DNA of 46,428 nt. Origin: Yersinia artesiana (lineage in GTDB: Bacteria; Pseudomonadota; Gammaproteobacteria; Enterobacterales; Enterobacteriaceae). The translations under genes and the position numbers were made by a program. Shown piece by piece: positions 19,519 to 29,222 of this stretch. Location: contig NZ_CACVAD010000037.1 of the NCBI RefSeq assembly GCF_902726545.1, forward strand, positions 1 to 46,428, written 5' to 3'. Within the stretch, counting starts at the first letter, position 1; each line of letters opens with the position of its first letter. Under the pieces are notes generated by a model. That model worked only from the letters and a program-made list of their open reading frames with translations, did no database searches and was not told the origin of the DNA.

Positions 19519-20208
19519 TCAGTAGCGCGTTGAGAAACGGTATCCGGTTCCCCGGACAGTTTGTACCATTCGGTCATGGCCATCAATTTCCAGCGCCTTA
19601 CGTAGTCGACGGATATGCACGTCAACGGTGCGATCTTCTACATAAACGTTAGTGCCCCAAACATAATTAAGCAACTGTTCACGGCTGTAAACGCGCTCCG
19701 GATGAGTCATGAAAAAGTGCAATAATTTAAATTCGGTCGGCCCCATATCCAACGCTTGTTCATTCGCCATAACCCGATGCGAGGAGGGATCAAGGCTCAA
19801 CCCTTGCATTTCAATCACTTCTTCAACCGCCATTGGCGATATCCGGCGCATAACCGCTTTGATACGCGCCACCAGCTCTTTGGGTGAAAAAGGCTTGGTA
19901 ATATAGTCATCCGCACCCACTTCCAAACCACGCACTCTGTCTTCTTCTTCGCCACGCGCTGTCAGCATCATCACCGGAATATCTCGGGTCAGCGCTTCAC
20001 GTTTCATATGTTTAATAAACTGAATACCCGAGCCGCCAGGTAACATCCAGTCCAACAACACTAAATCAGGGTAAGGCTCGGACAAACGAGTTACTGCACT
20101 GTCGTAATCCTCGGCTTCTAACGGTTGGTAGCCATTCTGTTCCAACACAAAACACACCATCTCGCGGATGGGTGCTTCATCTTCAACTACCAGTATGCGT
20201 CTTGCCAT
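19519..20208 (-). CDS. phoB: Phosphate regulon response regulator PhoB
   Basis: PhoB is the OmpR-type regulator that activates Pho-regulon promoters at Pho boxes. The 229-residue product is almost identical to E. coli Pho[21 protein letters not shown] at the start, phospho-acceptor Asp53 in [26 protein letters not shown], and a winged-helix DNA-binding domain with [16 protein letters not shown] and RGTGYRFS. The frame is open to 20358, but the ATG at 20208 is the family start. A strong Pho box about 55 bases upstream indicates autoregulation. Confidence 0.98.
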   Translation of the reverse strand: MARRILVVEDEAPIREMVCFVLEQNGYQPLEAEDYDSAVTRLSEPYPDLVLLDWMLPGGSGIQFIKHMKREALTRDIPVMMLTARGEEEDRVRGLEVGADDYITKPFSPKELVARIKAVMRRISPMAVEEVIEMQGLSLDPSSHRVMANEQALDMGPTEFKLLHFFMTHPERVYSREQLLNYVWGTNVYVEDRTVDVHIRRLRKALEIDGHDRMVQTVRGTGYRFSTRY

Positions 20209-20259
20209 CATCAACCCTGCCAGTAAGTTAGTGGTCACTATTTGATTTCGGAAGCCATT

Positions 20260-20289
20260 ATGCGTCAGTTTTGTGACATTTTTATGAAA
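20260..20289 (-). promoter_or_regulatory. Pho box of phoB
   Basis: The minus strand reads TTTTCATAAAAATGTCACAA then AACTGACGCATAA. The (C)TGTCA-like heptamers repeat every 11 bases (TTTCATA, ATGTCAC, ACTGACG). This is nearly the sequence of the E. coli phoB Pho box as I recall it, in the same position. It should bind phosphorylated PhoB. Confidence 0.8.
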
Positions 20290-20476
20290 AACATCACCCT
20301 CTTGCAAGCAATAAGCATAGTGATAAATTTCATGATAAATGCAAAATGCAGCACTCAAGTTTGCGAAGCGTCTCGGAGATTTTCTTCACAACCTTTTTTT
20401 AGCCGCGACATCCAGCAGGCAGCGTTTATAATCAGCGCCATTATCTTTAAAGGCAACCTGCCCAAGCGGGAGACTT

Positions 20477-21715
20477 ATGCGCATTATTCATACCTCTGAC
20501 TGGCATTTGGGCCAGCATTTCTTTACCAAAAGCCGTGCGGCTGAACATCAAGCATTCCTGCACTGGCTCATAGAACAGATCAAAGAAAATCAGGTAGATG
20601 CGCTGATTGTGGCAGGTGATATTTTTGATACCGGCTCCCCCCCCAGCTATGCACGTGAGCTGTATAACCGCTTCGTGGTTGAACTGCAACCGACGAACTG
20701 CCAGTTGGTTGTTCTGGGGGGCAACCATGATTCAGTATCAACGCTGAATGAATCTCGCGGCTTGCTTTCTTATTTGAATACCACGGTCATTTCCTGTGCC
20801 AGCAGCAATCTGGAGCAACAGGTTGTTATGTTAAAAGATCGCCAAAATCAACCTGCAGCGCTGCTGTGCGCGATTCCCTTTTTACGTCCACGGGATTTAG
20901 TGACCAGTCAGGCGGGTGAATCCGGAGGTCAGAAGCAACTGGCGTTGCAAGAAGCGATTGCTGCTCACTATCAGGCGCTCTATCAGCGAGCCGTCGAGCT
21001 GCGTGCCGAGTTAGGCCTGCCCTTGCCGATTATTGCTACCGGGCATTTAACTACGGTGGGTGTCACTACCTCGGACTCGGTTCGTGATATTTACATCGGC
21101 ACATTGGATGCTTTCCCAGCCCAGGCTTTCCCCCCGGCAGATTATATTGCTCTGGGCCATATTCACCGTGCCCAGCAAGTAGCAAAAACCGAACATATCC
21201 GTTATAGCGGCTCGCCAATTGCACTGAGTTTTGATGAGTTGAGCAAAGAGAAAAGTGTTTATCTGGTGGAGTTTGTCCAACAAGCACTCGCCTCAGTGAC
21301 CCCGCTCTTCATCCCACAATTTCAGCCAATGCAATTAATCAAAGGCGACTTAGCGCAAATAGAGCAACAGTTGGCTAAATTTGCCGACCACCAGGGGTTA
21401 CCGGTGTGGCTGGATATCGAAGTTGCCACACAAGATTATCTCACTGATATTCAAAGGCGAATTCAGGCACTAGCCGCAGAACTCCCCGTTGAGGTGGTGC
21501 TCTTACGCCGCAGCAAAGAGCAGCGTAATAACAGTATTGAGCGGCAGGAAAAAGAAACACTCAATGAACTGAGTGTCACTGATGTATTTGAACGCCGGCT
21601 GGCGCTAGAGACGGATTTAGCCGAACCACGTCAAGAGCGCATGCGACAGATGTTTAATCTGGTAGTTGAAGATATCACGCAAGGTAAAGATGCCGCCGAG
21701 GAGCAATCTGCATGA
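20477..21715 (+). CDS. sbcD: SbcD, nuclease subunit of SbcCD
   Basis: SbcD is the Mre11-type metallophosphoesterase of the SbcCD complex, which cuts DNA hairpins and protein-blocked or double-strand ends. The 412-residue product (E. coli 400) has the metal ligands in order: SDWHLG (Asp8, His10), GDIFD (residues 47-51), GGNHD (81-85), a GHLTT region and GHIHRAQ. The ATG follows GGGAGAC. It is divergent from phoB. Its last codon overlaps the sbcC start by four bases (ATGA), showing translational coupling. Confidence 0.97.
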   Translation: MRIIHTSDWHLGQHFFTKSRAAEHQAFLHWLIEQIKENQVDALIVAGDIFDTGSPPSYARELYNRFVVELQPTNCQLVVLGGNHDSVSTLNESRGLLSYLNTTVISCASSNLEQQVVMLKDRQNQPAALLCAIPFLRPRDLVTSQAGESGGQKQLALQEAIAAHYQALYQRAVELRAELGLPLPIIATGHLTTVGVTTSDSVRDIYIGTLDAFPAQAFPPADYIALGHIHRAQQVAKTEHIRYSGSPIALSFDELSKEKSVYLVEFVQQALASVTPLFIPQFQPMQLIKGDLAQIEQQLAKFADHQGLPVWLDIEVATQDYLTDIQRRIQALAAELPVEVVLLRRSKEQRNNSIERQEKETLNELSVTDVFERRLALETDLAEPRQERMRQMFNLVVEDITQGKDAAEEQSA

Positions 21716-24700
21716 GAATTTTAAGTCTACGGCTGAAAAACATTAATTCTCTACAGGGTGAATGGAAGATAGATTTCACCGCCGAACCGTTTGCCAGCAA
21801 CGGGTTATTCGCGATAACCGGCCCGACCGGGGCAGGGAAAACCACCCTGCTCGATGCCATTTGTCTCGCGTTATACCACCAAACCCCGCGGTTGAATGTC
21901 ACTCCCAGCCACAACGAACTGATGACTCGCCACACGGCGGAGTCACTGGCTGAAGTCGAGTTTGAGGTAAAAGGAGCGCGTTACCGTGCTTTCTGGAGCC
22001 AGCGGCGCGCTAAAAATAGCCCGGAAGGAAATCTGCAAGCACCTAAAGTTGAGCTGGCGCTATGCGAAAACGGCAAGATCCTGGCCGATAAAGTGCGCGA
22101 TAAGCTTGATATGGTTGCGGCAATCACCGGGCTGGATTTTGGCCGTTTTACCAAATCCATGATGCTGTCACAGGGGCAATTTGCTGCTTTTCTCAATGCT
22201 GATGCCAATGACCGCGCGGAATTATTGGAAGAATTAACTGGCACTGACATCTATGGCCGGCTGTCTGAACATGTATTTGAGCAACATAAGCAAGCCAAGA
22301 TCGCACTTGATGCATTGCATCAACGCGCCAGCGGTATTGAGCTGCTAAATGAAGAGCAGCGTGCAGCTCTGGTACAACAATTAGATGAGCTCAGTGTACA
22401 AGAAAAGCAACTTGCCTCAGAACAACGGGTCAATCAAAACCAAATAAACTGGCTCATCGGTTGGCAGCAACAGCAAAAAAATGTGTTGGAATATCAACAG
22501 CAGCAGAAAATCATTGAGCAAGAATATCTGCAAGCACAGCCCGAGCTGCAACGCTTGGCCCGTAGTGAACCAGCAGAAAAGTTACGCCCCCTATTACGTG
22601 AGTGTTCCCGTAGCCTACAGGATTTGCAGCAGATACAACTGCGTATCACCACACTGACGCAGCAGCAACAGCAACTTCAGACACAACTGACGCCACTAGC
22701 TCAGGCGCTGGAGCAAGCCAATCTTGCCCGCCAGCAACACGCTGCTAATCAGCATGAGCAAGAAACACTGATCGAGCAAAAAGTTGTTCCGCTAGATAAC
22801 CTTATTGCTCAGCAGCAGCACTCATTAATGCTACTTGGTACGCAACTGGAACAGTTACGCACCAAAGAACAGCAAAGTAAACAACAGCTTGAACTGAATG
22901 AACAACAGTTCAAGCAAGCTCGCCAGCGCCTGCAACAACTGACTGAGTACACCCAGCAGTATGCCCACCATCAACACTGGGAAAAAAACCTGCCTTTGTG
23001 GCGTGAACAGTTCCGTCAGCTACAAATACAGCAACAACAATCAGTTGAAAGCGAACAGCAGTTGCAGCAGCAGGCCACGTTACTGGCAACTTTACAACAG
23101 CAAATTGACACGCTGAATGAACAAGATAAACAGCAACAAGCGGCATTAATACAAGCCCACTCGCAGACCGGTAGTATTCAGCAACAATTGTCAGCACTTG
23201 AGCAACAACAACCCTCCGCGCAGTTACGCCAACAACTCATCGAACTACAGCAACAACGGCCTGTGCGCCAGCAGTTAGCGGCATTATCGCCATTGGCGCA
23301 GCAAGTTCAGGCGTTGCATGATAAACAGCAACAGCAGTTTGTTAGCCAGCAGCAACAGCTAAAACTGCTTGAGCAGCAATTGGCCGAAAAACGTCAGTTA
23401 TATAAACAACAAAAACAGCATCTAACTGATCTGGAAACTTTGCTTGAGCGCGAAAAGCAAATCGTCCGGTTAGAATCGGAAAGAGCCAAACTACAGCCCG
23501 GAAAGGCATGCCCATTATGTGGTGCATTGGATCACCCGGCTATTACCGAGTATCAAGCCGTAAAACCCTCAGAAACGGCGGTGCGAGTAGAAGAACTGCG
23601 ACTTCAGGTTGAGCAACTTTTCACTGCGGGAACTGAATTACGCACTCAGGTCGCAAGCATGCAGCAGCAACAGTTGCGTCTGGAGCAAGAGTTACAGCAC
23701 AGCCAGCAACAACTGACAGATTATCACCAGCAATGGCATGTACTAACACAACCACTGGCGCTAACATTTGCGTTGAATGAACCTGTGGCCTTAATAACCT
23801 GGTTGGAACAACAAGAACAATCAGAGCAAGCCTGTCAGCTAAAACTGGCAGAATATGAAAAGCTTAATCAGCAATATCAACAAGCCAAAGATATTCTGAC
23901 TCAAGCAGAACAACAGCAGCAAAAACATCAGCAGCAATTGGCCTTAATCAGCCAGCGGCAACAAGATGCCGGGCAAGCGCACCAAAAGTTACTTGCACAG
24001 CATCAGCATCAACTGGTTGAATTGGCAAAAACACGTCAAGACTTTAGCCATGCTCTGGCTGAGCTATCGCTATCAATGCCGGAGGCAGACCAACAACAGC
24101 GCTGGCTGGCACTGCGGGAAGAGGAAAATCAGCGCTGGCACCAGTATCAGCAGGAACAACAACAGTTGGCGCTGGGGCAAAAAGCACTGGAAACACAGAT
24201 TGAAAATGAATGTCGCCACTTGCAAGAATGCATTGATCAGCTATCTATACTCACACAGCAACATCAGCAGGCCGAAACACTGTTGCAGCAACAAAAGCAA
24301 CAACGCCAGGCGCTGTTTGGTGACCGCAGTGTGGTTGAAGCCCGCCAGTTATTACGCCAACAACAGCAACACGCAGAGCTGGCTCAACAAAACGCAGCGC
24401 AAGCCCTGCAACAGGCGCAATCTCAACTTAACTTGCTCTCCGGCGAGCTGGCGGGGTTAGAACAGCAGTGCAATCAAAATCAACAACGAGCCACCGCTGC
24501 CCAAGCTGAATTACAACAAGCACTGGCAAGCAGTGAATTTGATGATGAGGCTGCATTAACCGCCGCACTCTTGAGTGAGGAAGAAAGGCAGCGTTTGCAG
24601 CAATTGCAACAGCAACTGAGTGAGCGCCAGCAACAGGCCAATATCCGTCACCAACAAGCCAGTGAAGCATTGGCTCAACTGATACAATCTTGCCCTGATG

Positions 24701-25401
24701 GTGTCGATCAAGCATCTGAATTGGCAGTATTACAGCGGCAATCAGAACAATTATTGGCCCAACTGAAGGCCAATACCTTACGGCAAGGCGAATTACGCAA
24801 TCAGCTAGAAAGCGACATAGTTCGCCGTCGCAACCAACATGCACTGTTTGAGCAAATTGAACTTAGCCAGCAACAATATGATGATTGGAGCTATCTCAAT
24901 CACTTAATTGGATCGAAAGAAGGTGATAAATTCCGCAAGTTTGCACAAGGTCTGACACTCGACCATTTAGTCTATCTGGCAAACAACCAACTCAGCCGTC
25001 TACATGGGCGCTATCAGTTACAGCGTAAAACCAATGACGCGCTAGAACTGCAAGTGGTGGATACCTGGCAAGCGGATGCTATCCGTGACACTCGCACCTT
25101 GTCAGGGGGAGAAAGCTTCCTGGTCAGCTTAGCGCTGGCTTTGGCGCTATCAGATCTCGTCAGCCATAAAACCAGTATTGATTCGCTGTTCCTCGATGAA
25201 GGTTTTGGCACATTGGATGCGGAGACACTGGATACTGCACTGGATGCCCTTGATAGCCTGAATGCATCGGGTAAAACTATTGGCGTTATCAGTCATGTCG
25301 AGGCGATGAAAGAGAGAATCCCCGTGCAAATTAAAGTGAAAAAAGTCAACGGATTGGGCGTTAGCCGTTTAGATAACATCTTCCGGGTCAATCAAGACTA
25401 A
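21712..25401 (+). CDS. sbcC: SbcC, ATPase/coiled-coil subunit of SbcCD (extra-long, Gln-rich)
   Basis: SbcC is the Rad50-type ATPase that clamps DNA and controls SbcD. Walker [10 protein letters not shown] lies at residues 37-45, the zinc hook CPLC at 600-603 midway, and the ABC signature LSGGES at about 1130 with Walker [13 protein letters not shown] at about 1158. Between the globular ends and the hook run two long coiled-coil arms. At 1229 residues it is about 180 longer than E. coli SbcC (1048), and the arms are extraordinarily rich in glutamine, with many QQQ and QQQQ runs encoded by mixed CAA and CAG. The heads and hook are intact, so it should be functional. Confidence 0.96.
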   Translation: MRILSLRLKNINSLQGEWKIDFTAEPFASNGLFAITGPTGAGKTTLLDAICLALYHQTPRLNVTPSHNELMTRHTAESLAEVEFEVKGARYRAFWSQRRAKNSPEGNLQAPKVELALCENGKILADKVRDKLDMVAAITGLDFGRFTKSMMLSQGQFAAFLNADANDRAELLEELTGTDIYGRLSEHVFEQHKQAKIALDALHQRASGIELLNEEQRAALVQQLDELSVQEKQLASEQRVNQNQINWLIGWQQQQKNVLEYQQQQKIIEQEYLQAQPELQRLARSEPAEKLRPLLRECSRSLQDLQQIQLRITTLTQQQQQLQTQLTPLAQALEQANLARQQHAANQHEQETLIEQKVVPLDNLIAQQQHSLMLLGTQLEQLRTKEQQSKQQLELNEQQFKQARQRLQQLTEYTQQYAHHQHWEKNLPLWREQFRQLQIQQQQSVESEQQLQQQATLLATLQQQIDTLNEQDKQQQAALIQAHSQTGSIQQQLSALEQQQPSAQLRQQLIELQQQRPVRQQLAALSPLAQQVQALHDKQQQQFVSQQQQLKLLEQQLAEKRQLYKQQKQHLTDLETLLEREKQIVRLESERAKLQPGKACPLCGALDHPAITEYQAVKPSETAVRVEELRLQVEQLFTAGTELRTQVASMQQQQLRLEQELQHSQQQLTDYHQQWHVLTQPLALTFALNEPVALITWLEQQEQSEQACQLKLAEYEKLNQQYQQAKDILTQAEQQQQKHQQQLALISQRQQDAGQAHQKLLAQHQHQLVELAKTRQDFSHALAELSLSMPEADQQQRWLALREEENQRWHQYQQEQQQLALGQKALETQIENECRHLQECIDQLSILTQQHQQAETLLQQQKQQRQALFGDRSVVEARQLLRQQQQHAELAQQNAAQALQQAQSQLNLLSGELAGLEQQCNQNQQRATAAQAELQQALASSEFDDEAALTAALLSEEERQRLQQLQQQLSERQQQANIRHQQASEALAQLIQSCPDGVDQASELAVLQRQSEQLLAQLKANTLRQGELRNQLESDIVRRRNQHALFEQIELSQQQYDDWSYLNHLIGSKEGDKFRKFAQGLTLDHLVYLANNQLSRLHGRYQLQRKTNDALELQVVDTWQADAIRDTRTLSGGESFLVSLALALALSDLVSHKTSIDSLFLDEGFGTLDAETLDTALDALDSLNASGKTIGVISHVEAMKERIPVQIKVKKVNGLGVSRLDNIFRVNQD

Positions 25402-25516
25402 GCATTTAGCGTTACAGCCAGGCAGCAAGTGAGCAAATCCCGATGAACTTATTTATATCAGGTCAATGACAAGTCAGTGATTCGGGTGCGCGAGTGTAGC
25501 TAACAACGCTGTGGCA

Positions 25517-26431
25517 TCAAGGACGAAGGGCAGGCCACAACCAAGCGGCTCCTCGCACCCCACTAGAATCCCCATGCACAGCTTTGCGAATCGGGGTTTC
25601 ACACTCACCGCCAAATACCCAGGGGCTAATTAACGCAGGCAATGTTTTATACAGACGATCGACATTACTCATCCCGCCACCTAATACCACAACATCAGGG
25701 TCAAACAGGTTGATAACATGGGCTAATGACTTGGCCAAGCGGCACTCATAGTTGACCATTACCTGCTCAGCCAGCACATTACCTTGTTCAACTAACGCCA
25801 TAATTTCATGCCCCTTCAGCGGCTGACCGCTCAAGCGAAAATAATCCGTAGCAAAGCCTGTTCCGGAGACAAAGGTCTCAATACAGCCTGATTTCCCGCA
25901 ATAACAAGCCACTTCCTGCTGATACTTGTGCTCCTCATCATCCTGCCACGGTAATGGGTTATGCCCCCACTCGCCGGCGATACCATTACCACCAGCATGC
26001 ACACGCCCATCAATGGCGATACCGGAACCACAACCCGTACCAATAATGGCCGCAAACACCAGATGCTTTCCAGCGCCTGCTCCATCCGTTGCCTCAGAGA
26101 CAGCAAGGCAATTAGCGTCATTCGCCAGACGCACCGGCCGAGAGAGTAGCGTTGACAAGTCTTTATCCAGCGCTTGTCCATTCAGCCAGACTGAATTGGC
26201 ATTTTTTACCTTCCCGGTGAAAGGAGAGAGTGTGCCTGGGATACCCACGCCAACACTGCCCTGCTCCCCAGTAGCCTCTTCTGCGTCGGCAACTAATGCC
26301 GCAATCGCCTGCAAGGTTTTTTGATAATCATGACGCGGGGTGTCGACCCTTTTACGAAAAAGCTCCTGCCCATCATTCGCTAAAGCAATAACTTCTATTT
26401 TGGTGCCACCCAAATCTATACCAATGCGCAT
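25517..26431 (-). CDS. mak: Fructokinase (ROK family)
   Basis: Mak (manno(fructo)kinase) phosphorylates fructose, and mannose, at C6 using ATP. The 304-residue product is a ROK kinase: ATP-binding DLGGTKIEV at the N-terminus, [22 protein letters not shown], and the zinc motif [10 protein letters not shown] followed by [15 protein letters not shown]. It matches E. coli Mak in length (302) and lies next to rdgC as there. araJ, which E. coli has between mak and sbcC, is absent: only 115 bases lie between this stop and the sbcC stop. The genes are convergent. Confidence 0.93.
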   Translation of the reverse strand: MRIGIDLGGTKIEVIALANDGQELFRKRVDTPRHDYQKTLQAIAALVADAEEATGEQGSVGVGIPGTLSPFTGKVKNANSVWLNGQALDKDLSTLLSRPVRLANDANCLAVSEATDGAGAGKHLVFAAIIGTGCGSGIAIDGRVHAGGNGIAGEWGHNPLPWQDDEEHKYQQEVACYCGKSGCIETFVSGTGFATDYFRLSGQPLKGHEIMALVEQGNVLAEQVMVNYECRLAKSLAHVINLFDPDVVVLGGGMSNVDRLYKTLPALISPWVFGGECETPIRKAVHGDSSGVRGAAWLWPALRP

Positions 26432-26707
26432 AGCGCCTTACCTCATCAACAGGATTATGTAGTGATAATAAAAACGGCTTCTTTTAGTTTGGACAATACC
26501 TTGCTACGACACAATCTCTGTCACGCGTAATTTTGTGTTTTGCCGTATTTGAATCCTGTGAGATATGAATCAGCTTCAGTGAGTTACCCAACAGCACTGT
26601 TATTTTCTTATTCTTTTACTAGGGGCCAACGCCTCAATTCGTTATCATGCCGCCCTGCGTTTGATTAACTCGCGCGCTCCAGGCGCGCCCGAGCCAGGGA
26701 TAACACT

Positions 26708-27619
26708 ATGCTGTGGTTTAAGAATTTAATGGTTTACCGTTTGAGCCGGGAAGTTTCGCTGTCTGCGGATGAAATGGAGAAACAGTTAAGCGCCTTCAGT
26801 TTCACACCGTGCGGCAGCCAGGATATGGCAAAAACTGGTTGGGTATCACCGATGGGTTCACACAGCGATGCCTTAACTCATACGGTTAATGGTCAAATCG
26901 TCATTTGTGCGCGTAAAGAAGAGAAAATCTTACCATCGCCAGTCATTAAGCAAGAGTTGCAAGCCAAAATTGAGCGGTTAGAAGGTGAACAACATCGCAA
27001 GCTGAAGAAAACGGAAAAAGACTCATTAAAAGATGAGGTCTTGCACAGTTTATTACCACGTGCATTCAGTCGCTTTAACCAAACCTTCCTATGGATTGAT
27101 ACCGTCAATGACCTGATTATGGTCGATGCCGCCAGTGCCAAACGCGCTGAAGATACCCTGGCATTACTGCGTAAAAGCCTGGGTTCTTTGCCGGTCGTCC
27201 CACTGACGTTAGAAAATCCTATTGAGCTGACCTTAACTGAGTGGGTTCGCAGCAAAGAATTACCGTCTGGCTTTGCATTGATGGATGAAGCTGAACTGAA
27301 AGCTATTCTGGAAGATGGTGGCGTGATCCGCTGTAAAAAACAGGATCTGTTCAGTGATGAAATCGCGGTGCATATAGAAGCGGGTAAATTGGTCACTAAG
27401 TTGGCGCTGGATTGGCAAGAGCGTGTTCAGCTCGTTCTGTCCGATGACGGCTCGCTAAAACGCCTCAAATTCTCTGACACTCTGCGTGAACAGAACGAAG
27501 ATATTGATCGGGAAGATTATGCGCAGCGTTTTGATGCTGATTTTATTCTGATGACCAGCGAGTTGGCTGCTCTGATTAAAAACCTGATTGAAGCCTTGGG
27601 TGGCGAAGCCCAGCACTAA
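26708..27619 (+). CDS. rdgC: Recombination-associated protein RdgC
   Basis: RdgC is a ring-forming DNA-binding protein that restrains RecA and is needed in some recombination-deficient backgrounds. The 303-residue product has the family start [15 protein letters not shown], followed by [21 protein letters not shown] and the conserved C-terminal half. Its length equals E. coli RdgC. The ATG at 26708 follows CAGGGATAAC. It is divergent from mak, and the 276-base gap holds both promoters. Confidence 0.97.
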   Translation: MLWFKNLMVYRLSREVSLSADEMEKQLSAFSFTPCGSQDMAKTGWVSPMGSHSDALTHTVNGQIVICARKEEKILPSPVIKQELQAKIERLEGEQHRKLKKTEKDSLKDEVLHSLLPRAFSRFNQTFLWIDTVNDLIMVDAASAKRAEDTLALLRKSLGSLPVVPLTLENPIELTLTEWVRSKELPSGFALMDEAELKAILEDGGVIRCKKQDLFSDEIAVHIEAGKLVTKLALDWQERVQLVLSDDGSLKRLKFSDTLREQNEDIDREDYAQRFDADFILMTSELAALIKNLIEALGGEAQH

Positions 27620-27649
27620 TATCGCCGTAGCTTTAAGCACCCGAAGTAA

Positions 27650-27672
27650 GCCCTCTCTGTGTTTGAGAGGGC
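27650..27672. terminator. Hairpin between convergent rdgC and ppnP
   Basis: GCCCTCTC and GAGAGGGC form a perfect 8-bp stem with a seven-base loop between the two converging stops. No long T-tract follows on either strand, so terminator strength is uncertain. Confidence 0.5.
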
Positions 27673-27687
27673 AAATTCAAAAATCAA

Positions 27688-27975
27688 TTAGCTCAAATAT
27701 TTACACAAATACGAAGATGCTTCAGCAACTTGCAGATTAAATTCACTTTCCCCAGGGATATAGAAAGTTTCACCTGGTTTGAACACTTCCCAGCCAGATG
27801 AGCCAGGAATCAGTACTTTTAAACTACCGGTGATCACCGTCATCTCTTCCGGTTTAGCGGTACTAAAGGTGTACTCGCCCTTTTCCATCACCCCAACGCT
27901 AGCCTGTCCAATGCTGTCACTGTCAAAACCAATAGATTTCACTTTCCCGGTAAAATACTCATTAAATTTCAGCAT
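27688..27975 (-). CDS. ppnP: Pyrimidine/purine nucleoside phosphorylase PpnP
   Basis: PpnP (formerly YaiE) splits nucleosides with phosphate into base and ribose-1-phosphate. The 95-residue single cupin domain has [53 protein letters not shown] and a C-terminal SSYLCKYL, matching the E. coli protein (94 residues). It is convergent with rdgC. aroM and yaiA, which follow in E. coli, are absent upstream here. Confidence 0.95.
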   Translation of the reverse strand: MLKFNEYFTGKVKSIGFDSDSIGQASVGVMEKGEYTFSTAKPEEMTVITGSLKVLIPGSSGWEVFKPGETFYIPGESEFNLQVAEASSYLCKYLS

Positions 27976-28124
27976 AGTTTTGCACCCGCGTCTTAATCAA
28001 AATTGAGCTTTCATATTAGAGGCACTATAAATGTTCTGTCACTGATTATTATGGCGAAATGGGATCATAACCGGATTCACTGTGGCGGTTGCAGAGAAAG
28101 CATACGATTTAGCCACCAGCAAAC

Positions 28125-28148
28125 ACCTTCACAGCATAGGGTGAAGGT
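28125..28148 (-). terminator. Hairpin downstream of the 38-codon ORF
   Basis: ACCTTCAC and GTGAAGGT pair perfectly around an eight-base loop, 25 bases after the small ORF stop. Only GTTTG follows on the minus strand, so it is a weak terminator or a stabilising 3' hairpin. Confidence 0.4.
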
Positions 28149-28173
28149 TCACAGTACGAAAACGAGGGGGATA

Positions 28174-28290
28174 TTAAAGATTGCGCAGAATGTACAGTGC
28201 CAGCGAGGTTTCAAACACCACAATCAATATTGACCAGAATGCTGGCATAAAATTGGTGTGTTGATGGATAAAGCATTTGAAGGTTTTCAT
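28174..28290 (-). CDS. Putative 38-residue single-span membrane protein
   Basis: This unrecognised small ORF starts at ATG 28290 and ends with TAA. The first 15 residues are polar and basic (MKTFKCFIHQHTNFM). A hydrophobic stretch at about 17-36 (AFWSILIVVFETSLALYILR) could span the inner membrane, with one Glu inside it. AAGG lies seven bases before the ATG. A well-formed promoter (TTGCCT-17-TACAAT) starts transcription about 70 bases upstream, and a hairpin follows the stop. That combination suggests a free-standing small-protein gene. The function is unknown. It occupies the place of aroM/yaiA in E. coli but resembles neither. It could still be chance, so conservation is the deciding test. 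Confidence 0.5.
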   Translation of the reverse strand: MKTFKCFIHQHTNFMPAFWSILIVVFETSLALYILRNL

Positions 28291-28369
28291 CGGCCCGCCT
28301 TGGTGGCCTTGCCATAAGAGGCATTAATTAACGCAAGTAATTTACGTTAAAATGATTACGTAAGTGATA

Positions 28370-28398
28370 ATTGTACGCTTCGTATAATTAACAGGCAA
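28370..28398 (-). promoter_or_regulatory. Candidate sigma-70 promoter of the 38-codon ORF
   Basis: On the minus strand TTGCCT and TACAAT (five of six to the -10 consensus) are spaced by exactly 17 bases. Just downstream, near the expected start of transcription, TTACGT occurs twice on the plus strand 14 bases apart (28342, 28356), the second inside the palindrome TTACGTAA: possible operator. Confidence 0.5.
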
Positions 28399-28456
28399 TC
28401 AGATAGGCGAGCGATTCATTCTTTAAATAACGTATCTTGCAAATCAGACCGACTGG

Positions 28457-28981
28457 CTATTTCACCTTCTCATCAGCCAGTATGTGCAAAATCTGCTCAA
28501 CAACCTCTTCTGGCGGTTGAGTAGCATCCAGCACATGATGCGCAACCTCCAGATATAGCGGCTCCCGACTAGCCAGTACATCCAGCATTTCTTCAACAAT
28601 CGGTTTGCCGGTCAAACTTGGCCGCTGAGCATCTTCTGGATCTTCCGCCAATCGTTCTGCCAACACATGAGCCGATGCACGCAAATAAATAACCACCCCA
28701 TGTTGGCGCATAAATGTACGGTTATCATGGGATAACACTGCGCCACCGCCGGTCGCAACCACGGTTTTAGGCGCAGTTACGGTCTGTAGGGCCATACTTT
28801 CTCGCAGACGGAAACCATCCCACCCCTCGCGGGCAACAATTTCGGCTACACTCGACTGCAAAGTTTGCTGCATAAACAAATCGGTATCAATAAAGCGATA
28901 TCCCAACGCCTGTGCCAACGCTTTCCCTATTGTTGTCTTACCTGCACCGCGCGCGCCGACCATAAAGATAGTCTGTGTCAT
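28457..28981 (-). CDS. aroL: Shikimate kinase II
   Basis: AroL phosphorylates shikimate at the 3-hydroxyl, the fifth step of the aromatic pathway. The 174-residue product has the P-loop [14 protein letters not shown] at residues 9-22, DTDLFMQQ for substrate and magnesium, [20 protein letters not shown] and the lid-region arginine in RPSLTGKP. It matches E. coli AroL (174). The frame is open to 29074, but the ATG at 28981 gives the family start [12 protein letters not shown] and has AAAGGA upstream. TyrR-like boxes about 150 bases upstream suggest aromatic repression, as in E. coli. Confidence 0.93.
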   Translation of the reverse strand: MTQTIFMVGARGAGKTTIGKALAQALGYRFIDTDLFMQQTLQSSVAEIVAREGWDGFRLRESMALQTVTAPKTVVATGGGAVLSHDNRTFMRQHGVVIYLRASAHVLAERLAEDPEDAQRPSLTGKPIVEEMLDVLASREPLYLEVAHHVLDATQPPEEVVEQILHILADEKVK

Positions 28982-29127
28982 TACTTGAAAGTCCTTTCGC
29001 ATCCGCTTTTGAGGATAAATTCTCAATATCAAAAAACCGGCCACTACTATTGGCCAGCCAAACTGGATTAACACTCAGCCCAACGCTGTTGGTGCAAATC
29101 ATACCTATAATTGAGGGTAGTGCAAAC

Positions 29128-29155
29128 TTTACAATATTGTAAAACTAACGATACA
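29128..29155 (-). promoter_or_regulatory. TyrR-like box and palindrome upstream of aroL
   Basis: TTTACAATATTGTAAA (29128-29143) is a perfect 16-bp palindrome built of two TyrR half-sites. From its right half TGTAAA-N6-GATACA (29138-29155) matches the TyrR box TGTAAA-N6-TTTACA at ten of twelve fixed positions. aroL belongs to the TyrR regulon in E. coli. It could also lie in the aroL promoter proper. Confidence 0.5.
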
Positions 29156-29177
29156 GCTAATAGATAGCCTATTGCAC

Positions 29178-29215
29178 TATCACCTGATATGCATTAATTC
29201 GCACATCGGGTGATA
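29178..29215. repeat. Long imperfect hairpin after the TonB receptor gene
   Basis: TATCACCTGATATGC and GCACATCGGGTGATA pair at 14 of 15 positions (one G-U) around an eight-base loop, eight bases after the receptor stop on the minus strand. No T-tract follows. It may act as a transcript-end stabiliser or a Rho-assisted terminator. Confidence 0.5.
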
Positions 29216-29222
29216 ACCGGAA

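Noticed and set aside
22480-24700. Dense CAG/CAA repeats considered as a possible CRISPR array or tandem repeat.
   Set aside because: There is no regular unit or spacer; the frame codes continuously for the SbcC arms.
22910-24844. Several long frames antisense to or shifted within sbcC.
   Set aside because: They are by-products of the CAA/CAG-rich coiled-coil coding sequence, which reads open in other frames.
28003-28233. A 76-codon plus-strand frame between ppnP and aroL.
   Set aside because: It runs through a hairpin and antisense to the better supported 38-codon ORF; its product has no coherent pattern.
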